A DNA stretch of 38,938 bases from NCBI GenBank assembly GCA_945830055.1, contig CALZXH010000015.1:1-38938 (forward strand), given 5' to 3'. The notes under the pieces are model-generated. The model saw only the letters and a program-made list of their open reading frames with translations, was not told the DNA's origin and did no database searches. Positions 27,679 to 35,015 of the stretch are shown here, in pieces. The translations under genes and the position numbers were made by a program. Origin of the DNA: an uncultured Prevotella sp. (GTDB lineage Bacteria; Bacteroidota; Bacteroidia; Bacteroidales; Bacteroidaceae). Position 1 is the first letter of the stretch, and each line of letters starts with the position of its first letter.

Positions 27679-29186
27679 TGGGTATGGAACACAGAATCAT
27701 CGCTATCGACCAGAGTACCAGCGGTACCAAGATCATGCTCTTCGACGAGCAGCTGCAGATGCTGAAGCGTGTGAACAAGGCGCACCAGCAGTACTATCCC
27801 CAACCGGGATGGGTGGAGCACGACGCCGAGGAGATATATAATAATGTGATAGAAGGCATCCGGGAACTGCTTGCCGATGTGCCGGAGGGTGCCTACGAGT
27901 ATTCCATGGCTATCACCAACCAGAGAGAGACGGTGGTGGTGTGGAACCGACAGACGGGCAAACCTATCGCCCATGCGGTGGTGTGGCAGTGCCTGCGCGG
28001 TACGGAATACTGCAACCAGCTCAAGGCGCAGGGATTGCAGGAGATGGTGCAGGAGCGGAGCGGACTGCTGATAGACCCCTATTTCTCCGCCAGTGGGGTG
28101 CACTGGTTGCTCAACCATGTGGAGGGCGCGCGCAGCGAGGCTGAGGCGGGCAACCTGCTGATGGGAACCATCGACAGCTGGCTGGTGTGGAAACTCACAG
28201 GGGGCAAGCGTCACCTGACCGACGTGACCAACGCCAGTCGTACGCTGCTGCTGAATATCCACACCCTGAAGTGGGACGAGGAACTGCTGAAACTGTTTGG
28301 CATTCCTGCCAGCATGATGCCGCAGGTGCTGCCTTGCGACGCCTCTTATGGCGAGACTGACGCAGAGGGCGTGCTGCCCCAGCCGATCGAGATAGCGGGT
28401 GTGCTGGGTGACAGTCATGGGGCGCTGGCAGGACAGATGTGCTTTGCAGAAGGATATGGAAAGACGACCTACGGCACGGGCTCGAGCGTGATGGTGAACA
28501 TCGGCGAGAACTACTGCAAGGCTCCCGGCGGACTGGTTACTTCGGTGGCGTTTGCCGCCAAGGGGCATACCTACTACGGATTTGAGGGAAATATCCATTG
28601 CACGGGAGCCACGCTGAAGTGGATGGCTGACCAACTGCAACTGATCGGTTCGCCGGCTGAGGTGGAGCAGGAGGCGCTACGTGTGGCTGACAATGGAGGG
28701 GTGTATCTGGTACCTGCCTTTGCAGGACTGGGAGCACCTTGGTGGAATGCCGACGCGAGAGCTGCCCTGGTGGGCATGAGTCTTTCCACGACGCGTGCGC
28801 ATGTGCTGCGTGCCGCCCTGGAGAGCATCTGCTACCAGGTGAATGACCTGGTGACTGCCATGACCGAAAAAGCGGGAGTGACCCTGAAAGAGCTGCGCGT
28901 GGATGGCGGACCTACCAAGAACCAGACGCTGATGCAGATGCAGTCGGACATGCTGGGCGTGCCGGTGAACTGCTCTGATGTGGAGGAGGCAAGTGCGCTG
29001 GGTGCGGTGGTGATGAATGTGCTGGCACGCGGAGTGTATGCCACTTTCGACGAGGTGGCACAATACCGCAAGTCGCGCCAGGAGTTCCGTGCCGCCATGC
29101 CCCGTGAAGTGGTGGAACAGATGGTGGCAGGATGGCACCGTGCTGTAAAGGGAGTAATCCAAATGACGACAATCAAACAAGCCTAA
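27678..29186 (+). CDS. FGGY-family carbohydrate kinase, glycerol-kinase-like with altered substrate pocket
   Basis: The 502-residue kinase aligns end to end with E. coli GlpK, with almost the same numbering. Glycerol-contact residues R83/E84 (NQRET), W103, Y135 (DPYFS) and catalytic D245 are retained, but Q246 is Ser (GDSHGAL) and F270 is Ser (GTGSSVM). These are the residues that close the pocket around glycerol, so a larger ketose is likely. ATP motifs DQSTSGTK (11-18) and DGGPTKNQTLM (near 413) are intact. Its setting between a split transketolase and an isomerase supports phosphorylation of a ketose such as apulose or xylulose. Automatic annotation could miscall it glycerol kinase or xylulokinase. 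Confidence 0.85.
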   Translation: MGMEHRIIAIDQSTSGTKIMLFDEQLQMLKRVNKAHQQYYPQPGWVEHDAEEIYNNVIEGIRELLADVPEGAYEYSMAITNQRETVVVWNRQTGKPIAHAVVWQCLRGTEYCNQLKAQGLQEMVQERSGLLIDPYFSASGVHWLLNHVEGARSEAEAGNLLMGTIDSWLVWKLTGGKRHLTDVTNASRTLLLNIHTLKWDEELLKLFGIPASMMPQVLPCDASYGETDAEGVLPQPIEIAGVLGDSHGALAGQMCFAEGYGKTTYGTGSSVMVNIGENYCKAPGGLVTSVAFAAKGHTYYGFEGNIHCTGATLKWMADQLQLIGSPAEVEQEALRVADNGGVYLVPAFAGLGAPWWNADARAALVGMSLSTTRAHVLRAALESICYQVNDLVTAMTEKAGVTLKELRVDGGPTKNQTLMQMQSDMLGVPVNCSDVEEASALGAVVMNVLARGVYATFDEVAQYRKSRQEFRAAMPREVVEQMVAGWHRAVKGVIQMTTIKQA

Positions 29187-29214
29187 AAAATATAAACTTA
29201 AAACCTAAAACACT

Positions 29215-30645
29215 ATGAACAAAGTAACAAAAAAGCAATGCTTCGGCATTATTATCGGTACCCGTGCCTACTTCAATTCCGCATTGGCTAAGGACGTAAG
29301 AAAAGAGATACTGCGCATTATGGACGAATGTGGCTACGAGTATGTGATTCTGCCCGAAGACGCTACCGTGACCGGCAGTTCATCTATCGAGACCCGTGAG
29401 GACGGACTGAAGGTGGCTGCACAGTTCAAGGAGAACCGTGAGCGTATCGACGGTATCATCGTCTGTCTGCCCAACTTCGGTTATGAGATAGGTATCATCA
29501 ACGCTATCAGCGAGGCCAACCTCAACGTGCCTGTATTGGTTCAGGCTTATGATGACTATAACGACAAGGTGGATCTGGACCAGCGTCGCGACGCTTTCTG
29601 CGGAAAGATTTCGGTATGCAACAACCTGTATCAGTATGGCATCCCCTTCTCTGACACTACCTATCACACCTACGATATCTACGACCCGCTGGTAAAGGCC
29701 GACATCGTGAAGTTTGCCGCCGTATGCCGCGTGGTGAACGGTTTGCGCCACTGTCGTTTGGGACAGATAGGTACGCGCCCGCTTGGCTTCAATACCTGCA
29801 GGGCGAGTGAGAAGATACTGCAGCGTGCCGGCATCACGGTGGTGCCCGTAGATCTCTCGGAGATTCTCTATAATGCGGAGCGCATCGCTGATGACGACCC
29901 GAAGTTCCTGAAGAAACTGGAGACGATACCTGCCTACGCCAAGGTGCCTGAGAACTATCAGGACAAACTGCGCGTGCAGGCTAAGTTTGGCGTGGCGGTA
30001 GAAAACTGGATGGAGGCTGAACAGGTGGATGCCGTGGCTATCCAGTGCTGGGACAGTCTGGAGCAGAACTACGGTTGTGCTGCCTGTGTCACCATGTCGA
30101 TGCTGTCTGACAAACTCATTCCTGCTGCCTGCGAGACCGACCTGGCGGGTGCCATTTCCATGTATGCCCTGACCCTTGCTACCCAGCAGCCTGCTGCCTT
30201 GGCTGACTGGAACAACAACTTTGCGCAGGACCGCAACAAGTGCGTATGCACCCACTGCGGCAACTTCGCCCGTGGCTTCGTGGGCAACGAGGACCTGAAG
30301 TTAGGACCTTTGGGCGTTTTGGGACGCACCCTGGGCAAGGTACGCACCTTCGGAGCCGTATATGCCAAGGTATCGGAAGGGCCGTTCACCTTCTTCCGCA
30401 TCTCTACCGACGACCCCAAGGGCATCATCAAAGCCTATCTGGGCAAGGGCGAGATAACCAGCGATCCGTACGGAATGGACGGATGTATCGCCGTGACCAA
30501 GGTGAACAACCTGCAGCAACTGCTGAAGTATATCTGCCGCAACGCCTTCGAGCATCATGTGGCTTTGGTGCGTACGGATGTGGTGGATGTGCTGCGTGAC
30601 GCCATGGAGAACTACCTGGGCTGGAATCTCTATACCCACGAGTGA
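29215..30645 (+). CDS. L-fucose/L-arabinose isomerase superfamily protein (sugar isomerase)
   Basis: The 476-residue protein belongs to the COG2407-type branch of the fucose isomerase superfamily. It has an N-terminal Rossmann-like region (GIIIGTRAYFN near residue 11; DGIIVCLPNFGYEIGI near 79) and a C-terminal region with the metal-site pattern IQCWDSLEQNYG (near 278), AACETDLAGAISMYAL (near 302) and CTHCGNFARG (near 343). It likely interconverts an aldose and a ketose, supplying the substrate of the kinase just upstream (28-bp gap). Size and motifs do not decide the sugar; apiose is the context-based guess. It is the last gene of the operon and is followed by a strong hairpin. Confidence 0.85.
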   Translation: MNKVTKKQCFGIIIGTRAYFNSALAKDVRKEILRIMDECGYEYVILPEDATVTGSSSIETREDGLKVAAQFKENRERIDGIIVCLPNFGYEIGIINAISEANLNVPVLVQAYDDYNDKVDLDQRRDAFCGKISVCNNLYQYGIPFSDTTYHTYDIYDPLVKADIVKFAAVCRVVNGLRHCRLGQIGTRPLGFNTCRASEKILQRAGITVVPVDLSEILYNAERIADDDPKFLKKLETIPAYAKVPENYQDKLRVQAKFGVAVENWMEAEQVDAVAIQCWDSLEQNYGCAACVTMSMLSDKLIPAACETDLAGAISMYALTLATQQPAALADWNNNFAQDRNKCVCTHCGNFARGFVGNEDLKLGPLGVLGRTLGKVRTFGAVYAKVSEGPFTFFRISTDDPKGIIKAYLGKGEITSDPYGMDGCIAVTKVNNLQQLLKYICRNAFEHHVALVRTDVVDVLRDAMENYLGWNLYTHE

Positions 30646-30682
30646 TTTCTCCGGGTAAGGCGATGGCCGCCGTAAGAAACCG

Positions 30683-30717
30683 ACTGCCCCCAAAGTCATC
30701 CGGACTTTGGGGGCAGT
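30683..30717. terminator. 15-bp perfect hairpin between convergent genes
   Basis: ACTGCCCCCAAAGTC (30683-30697) pairs perfectly with GACTTTGGGGGCAGT (30703-30717) around a 5-nt loop. It lies between the isomerase stop (30645) and the stop of the opposing sugar-phosphate transferase gene (30778). The T tracts on both sides are weak, but the stem strength and position suggest a shared transcription terminator or 3'-end stabiliser. Confidence 0.75.
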
Positions 30718-30777
30718 TCTGTATAGATGGGACACTTGGCGACTCCGGGACTTGCATCCTTACGTCGTGGAATCCGG

Positions 30778-32136
30778 TCAATAGGCCTGCTTGTCGCCGG
30801 CGATGGCATTTCTCACCGTGAGGTACATGATGCGGATGTCGAGCCACAGCGACCAGTTCTCCACATACCATACATCCTTCTTGATGCGGTCTTCCATCTG
30901 CCATAACTCCTGTGTCTCGCCGCGGGCGCCGCTTACCTGTGCCCAGCCCGTGATTCCGGGCTTCACCCAGTGGCGCACCATATACTTGTCTATCAGCGCC
31001 GAATATTCCTCCGTATGCTTCACCATGTGGGGGCGTGGTCCCACCACCGACATGGAACCCATCAGCACGTTGAGGAACTGCGGCAGTTCGTCGATGCTCG
31101 TCTTCCTCATGATGTTGCCCCATTTGGTCTTTCTCGGGTCATCTTTCGTGGCTTGCTGTTTGTCGGCATCGGCGTTCACCTTCATCGAGCGGAACTTGAG
31201 GCAATAGAACTCCTCGCCCAGCAGTCCGTTGCGCTTCTGCCTGAAGAATACCGGTCCCGGCATCGTTATCTTGGTGATTAGGGCCACGATGGCGCAGATC
31301 CACCAGAAGCAGGTGATGATGAACAGGCCGCTTACCAGGATGTCGAACGCGCGCTTGACAATCCTGTTGTGTATCAGGCTCAGCGGTTCCTGGCGGATGG
31401 TGAGCACGGGCATGTCGTCCATCATCTTGACCACCATGTGCCTGTGTACGTAGTTGCGCACGTTGGGAACGGAATAGAACCTCACAAAGTGCTTTTCGCA
31501 GTAGTTGATGGTGTTGATAATCTCTGCCGAGCGGTTGGAAGGGAGGTTGCAGTAGATCTGGTCCACCTTGTTCTTCTCCAGCCATGCCTCCACGTCGCTC
31601 ACCTTGCCCAGGCGCTGGATGGAGTGGGGCAGGTGCTGCGAGTCCTTGTCTCCGAAATAGCCCAACACGCGGTAGCCTGTGTTCAGTTCGCGCATCATGA
31701 TCTCGTAGAGATACGCCAGGTTGTGACCCGCTCCCACAAACACCACTCTCTTGGTGCTGTTACCGCGTGCGCGCCAATACTTCAGGAACTCGCGTACCCC
31801 GTATCTGCCATAGAACATCACCACCATACTGATGCCGTATTCCATGAGAAGAATACTCGGGTGCTGGTTGGCGCTGCCATCTACTAGCAGGAACGTGGTC
31901 AGCAGGGTGAAATACAGCAGTCCTGATTGCAGGATCCTGCCCAGGATCTGGTCGGTACGCACAAACTGCTTTTGCGCAAAGGGCTTGAATGTGAATACTG
32001 TTATCAGATAGAATATATTGGCCAGATACCACATCGAAAGGTCACCGTTGTGCCATCCCATGAGGTAGAATGACGCATACAAGGCATTTACCAGTACCAG
32101 ATCAACGCCTATCACCAACGCAGTTGCTTTAATCAT
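30778..32136 (-). CDS. Undecaprenyl-phosphate sugar-1-phosphate transferase (exopolysaccharide initiating enzyme)
   Basis: The 452-residue membrane protein has about four N-terminal transmembrane helices, a CoA-binding-like Rossmann domain (KRVVFVGAGHNLAYLYEI near residue 129), a fifth hydrophobic segment near 265-290, and the C-terminal catalytic domain of the polyprenyl glycosylphosphotransferase family: PGPVFFRQKRNGLLGEEFYC near 305, KFRSMKVNAD, KTSIDELPQFLNVLMGSMS near 355, VVGPRP near 374 and VKPGITGWAQVSG near 402. It would load the first sugar phosphate onto the lipid carrier for capsule, exopolysaccharide or O-antigen assembly, as WcaJ does. It starts 28 bp after the duplicated outer-membrane protein gene, so the two share a transcript. 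Confidence 0.92.
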   Translation of the reverse strand: MIKATALVIGVDLVLVNALYASFYLMGWHNGDLSMWYLANIFYLITVFTFKPFAQKQFVRTDQILGRILQSGLLYFTLLTTFLLVDGSANQHPSILLMEYGISMVVMFYGRYGVREFLKYWRARGNSTKRVVFVGAGHNLAYLYEIMMRELNTGYRVLGYFGDKDSQHLPHSIQRLGKVSDVEAWLEKNKVDQIYCNLPSNRSAEIINTINYCEKHFVRFYSVPNVRNYVHRHMVVKMMDDMPVLTIRQEPLSLIHNRIVKRAFDILVSGLFIITCFWWICAIVALITKITMPGPVFFRQKRNGLLGEEFYCLKFRSMKVNADADKQQATKDDPRKTKWGNIMRKTSIDELPQFLNVLMGSMSVVGPRPHMVKHTEEYSALIDKYMVRHWVKPGITGWAQVSGARGETQELWQMEDRIKKDVWYVENWSLWLDIRIMYLTVRNAIAGDKQAY

Positions 32137-32164
32137 ATTTCTTTTTCTGTTGTTTCATTTTGAA

Positions 32165-33472
32165 TTAGAGATCAATCTGCACACCTATATTCAGGTCGAA
32201 GAAGCCGTTGCTTCCCGCTGCTACTTCCATGCCCGTGCCCGACACGCCGCCGGTAAACTCGCTGGTAGTCATCTGATAGGCGGTTTCTGCGTACAGACTC
32301 AGTTTGTTATTCAGTCTGTAAGACCCTCCCACTCCTACACCAACCATAGGTGAGGATGAGCTAATGGCAAGGTTGCAAGCCAGTCCTGTCCGTGGATAAG
32401 CATAGCAGTTCCACTTTTGGTCGGGCGAGTAGTCCATAAAAATATTCTTTACGCTGATAGGCATGTCCAGACAAAGCAGCATGATGCCGCCTTTGTCCAT
32501 ATTGCTCTGCGGGTCTTCGGCTGGTCCTACCCATTCCAAGTGGCGGTTGCGGAAGAGGGGTATGCTGTTCTCCCAGTTTATCTTGAAGCGTAGCGCCATC
32601 TCGGGTGAAAACCATTTGCCCACGGCAGCATCAACGCCAAAAGTCTTTCCCTTGGGGAATACATCGCCTGCGAAATTCTTTCCGTAGGGATTCTGGAGTG
32701 TCATGTCAAGTCCGAACTGTACAAACCAGTCGTTCCAAAGTCCGCTGACTGCCCTCTCCCCGGAGCCTGCCTCCTTCTTGCTGAATTTGGTGGTCTTGCT
32801 GAGGTTCATCTGCGCGCCCAGGGCTATCTCGAAGAATCCGTTGCTGTTGGAGCCTGTGCCGGTATTCTTCTCCACGCCCACAAAACCGCTTGATACCATG
32901 CTGTAGGTGGCATCGAGATACACCAGCCACTTGTCGTTGAGCCGGTAGGTGTTGCCTATACCAACTCCTATCAGCGGTGTTCCCTTGGATACTCCGAAGT
33001 TATAGGCGGCTCCTGCACGGGGATAAACCTGCATGTTCCATTTTCTGTCTTCCTTATAGCCCCAAAACAGATTGTGGATGTCAAACTGTATATCACCGAC
33101 AACCGTGATATATCCCCCCTTGTCCATATTGGTACCGGGCTGATAGAAGGGGGCAAGCCAGTTGTCGTGTCCGTTCTTGAACAGCTTGATGCCGTTCTCC
33201 CAGTTTACATGCGCTCTCGCACCTACGATTGGTGTAAACCATTTTCCTATGGAGGCATTTACTCCAAAAGACTTGCCGTTGGGAAACACCCCGCTGAAGA
33301 AATCGTGTCCATAGGGATTCTGCAGAGACATGTCCAGTCCGAACTGCACATACCAGTTGCTCCAAAACGAGTTTTGCACCAACTCATGCTTCTTGCCGTC
33401 TTCTCCTCTGGCAACAGCCACGTTGCAAAGGGCGGCAGTCAAAACCAATAAGAATCTGAAATACCTTTTCAT
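32165..33472 (-). CDS. Outer-membrane protein of two tandemly duplicated barrel-like domains
   Basis: After a signal peptide (MKRYFRFLLVLTAALCNVAVA) the 435-residue protein consists of two halves of about 190 residues that are clearly homologous. First half: NWYVQFGLDMSLQNPYG, INWEN-like VNWENGIKLFKNG, NMDKGGYI and YPRAGAAYNF. Second half: DWFVQFGLDMTLQNPYG, INWENSIPLFRNR, NMDKGGIM and YPRTGLACNL. Each half ends in strands typical of small OmpA-like barrels, and the protein ends DLNIGVQIDL. The two halves could make two small barrels or one larger one. ATG at 33472 is preferred for the signal peptide; ATG at 33499 is an alternative. The gene heads a two-gene operon with the initiating sugar transferase, so a role in polysaccharide export or anchoring is possible. 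Confidence 0.8.
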   Translation of the reverse strand: MKRYFRFLLVLTAALCNVAVARGEDGKKHELVQNSFWSNWYVQFGLDMSLQNPYGHDFFSGVFPNGKSFGVNASIGKWFTPIVGARAHVNWENGIKLFKNGHDNWLAPFYQPGTNMDKGGYITVVGDIQFDIHNLFWGYKEDRKWNMQVYPRAGAAYNFGVSKGTPLIGVGIGNTYRLNDKWLVYLDATYSMVSSGFVGVEKNTGTGSNSNGFFEIALGAQMNLSKTTKFSKKEAGSGERAVSGLWNDWFVQFGLDMTLQNPYGKNFAGDVFPKGKTFGVDAAVGKWFSPEMALRFKINWENSIPLFRNRHLEWVGPAEDPQSNMDKGGIMLLCLDMPISVKNIFMDYSPDQKWNCYAYPRTGLACNLAISSSSPMVGVGVGGSYRLNNKLSLYAETAYQMTTSEFTGGVSGTGMEVAAGSNGFFDLNIGVQIDL

Positions 33473-33543
33473 CCTCATAACAAACTGTTCACCAATCATT
33501 CCACTTGGTGAAACTGATTATCTAACAGACCGACTTTTGGCTG

Positions 33544-33574
33544 CAAATATACGGTTATCTCCTGACTTGACCAA
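33544..33574 (-). promoter_or_regulatory. Promoter of the outer-membrane protein/sugar transferase operon
   Basis: Minus-strand TTG (33572-33574), 20-bp spacer, TATATTTG (33544-33551), an exact Bacteroidota -33/-7 pair. Start expected near 33537, leader about 65 nt. Confidence 0.75.
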
Positions 33575-33661
33575 CCAAAATGTCAAAAACCTTCAGTTTG
33601 TCCAATTATTTTCATCATCCGTCGGACCTGTACTCTCTCATTATTATATAGGAAGGACTGT

Positions 33662-34513
33662 CTAAATCACATCCATGAAGTTGCGTTGCACCCTGTTGAA
33701 GATGATGATGCCCGATAGGAGGATGGCCAGTGAGGCGGCTGCGCTGTAGGCCAGATAGCCCCAATGGAAGATGCCCACCCCGGTGAAGGCGTATTTGAAG
33801 GTTTCGAGGATGGAGGTAAGGGGGTTGACGGCCATCACCCAGACATATTTGGGATAGGTGGCCTGCAATACGGACAGGGGATAGATGACGGGAGTGGCAT
33901 ACATCCATAACTGCACGCCAAAAGAGATGAGGTATCTCAGGTCGCGGTACTTGGTGGTGAGACTGGAGATGGTCATGCCCAGGCCCAATCCGATGGCGGC
34001 AAGCATCAGTATCAGCAGGGGTACCAGCAGGATGGCCCAGTTGGGACTGAAAGAGGCGCCCATGGCTAAGTAGTAGAGATAGACAGCAAGAAACAGGGCA
34101 AACTGTATGCCCATCTTGATGAGGTTGCTGATGGTGATGCTGAGCGGCACCACGAGTCGGGGGAAATACACCTTGCCGAAGATGTGCTGGTTGGCATTGA
34201 ACGTCTCCGAGCATTTCGTCAGACAGTCGGCGAAATAGTTCCATCCCACCAGTCCGCCGAGATAGAACACAGCCTGGGGCACCCCATCGGTACTGATGCC
34301 GGCAATACCGCCGAACACGCACATGAACATGATGGTGGTGAGCAACGGCTGGATAAGGAACCAAAGCGGTCCCAAAATGGTTTGCTTATATAGGGTAACG
34401 ACATCCCTTTTGACATACATCAGCAGCAAATCCCGGTATCTCCATACCTCAGAAAGGTTGAGGCTCAGCAATTTTGATTGATTGGTGATGATAAGATCCC
34501 ACTCCTTGTCCAT
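33662..34513 (-). CDS. ABC-2-type polysaccharide export permease (Wzm/TagG-like)
   Basis: The 283-residue integral membrane protein has six hydrophobic segments and the family start: an amphipathic region then LLLMYVKRDVVTLYKQTILGPLWFL (split, near residues 28-52), followed by GGLVGWNYFADCLTKCSETF near 88, FGKVYFPRLVVPLS near 115 and KYRDLRYLISFGVQLWMYATP near 190. This is the membrane half of exporters for O-antigen, teichoic acid or capsule. The ATPase half (Wzt) is not adjacent on either side. The start is taken as ATG at 34513, giving the usual N-terminus; 34588 would add 25 atypical residues. A -7 element lies about 120 bp upstream. Confidence 0.9.
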   Translation of the reverse strand: MDKEWDLIITNQSKLLSLNLSEVWRYRDLLLMYVKRDVVTLYKQTILGPLWFLIQPLLTTIMFMCVFGGIAGISTDGVPQAVFYLGGLVGWNYFADCLTKCSETFNANQHIFGKVYFPRLVVPLSITISNLIKMGIQFALFLAVYLYYLAMGASFSPNWAILLVPLLILMLAAIGLGLGMTISSLTTKYRDLRYLISFGVQLWMYATPVIYPLSVLQATYPKYVWVMAVNPLTSILETFKYAFTGVGIFHWGYLAYSAAASLAILLSGIIIFNRVQRNFMDVI

Positions 34514-35015
34514 ATCAGTAATAGTATCTGAAGTTGTTTCCTGTCTTATTGCGTTAATACTTGCCGTGTAGATGCAACCTGCTGACAACGCGGTCGGGGC
34601 GAAGAGAATGCATCAGTATCACGATAGAGTACAAAGATAGTGATTATTTCGCAATATTGGCATGAAAGGCGTTTTTTTATTTTTCTCCTCTGTCTTGTCT
34701 ATTACTTTTTCAGACGAAATATTGAAAAATTCATAGGTTAGGGTATAATAAAACTACACTTTAAAACTAAGTGAATAATTGTGAAAAGAAAGCGGGGATT
34801 ATTCTTGCGGGAATCGCAGTATCATGCTAATTTTGCAGCCAAAAGGGTAACAGGTTATTATCAGGAAAATCCCCAAACAAATAGTTTGTCAAGGTCCGTA
34901 TATAATAATCTAAGGTGAAAAGGTGAAAAGATGACAATCAAGTTATTGGCAAAATAAAAGGATTATTTATAATTCTTACATTTTTATTATTATTCATTTT
35001 TAAAATCTTCAATTT
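34514..35015. other. Divergent intergenic region upstream of permease and repeat-protein genes
   Basis: No gene is supported in these 502 bp. It contains a minus-strand -7 element TATCTTTG (34632-34639) for the permease, whose leader would be about 110 nt, and a complete plus-strand promoter (34805-34835) for the repeat protein, whose leader would be about 170 nt. The middle is AT-rich; a short AAGGTGAA direct repeat occurs near 34914-34930. Confidence 0.55.
34805..34835 (+). promoter_or_regulatory. Promoter of the secreted repeat protein
   Basis: TTG (34805-34807), 20-bp spacer, TAATTTTG (34828-34835), both matching the Bacteroidota consensus. Start expected near 34842, giving a long AT-rich leader before the ATG at 35016. 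Confidence 0.7.

Noticed and set aside
27678..29186. Simple glycerol kinase annotation
   Set aside because: Two glycerol-contact positions are replaced by serine, and the operon contains no glycerol genes but does contain a transketolase and an isomerase.
25901..30645. Sulfoquinovose transketolase (sulfo-TK) pathway, which also uses a split transketolase
   Set aside because: That route as known uses no FGGY kinase, and no sulfonate transport or sulfoacetaldehyde gene is nearby; the kinase fits the apiose-type route better.
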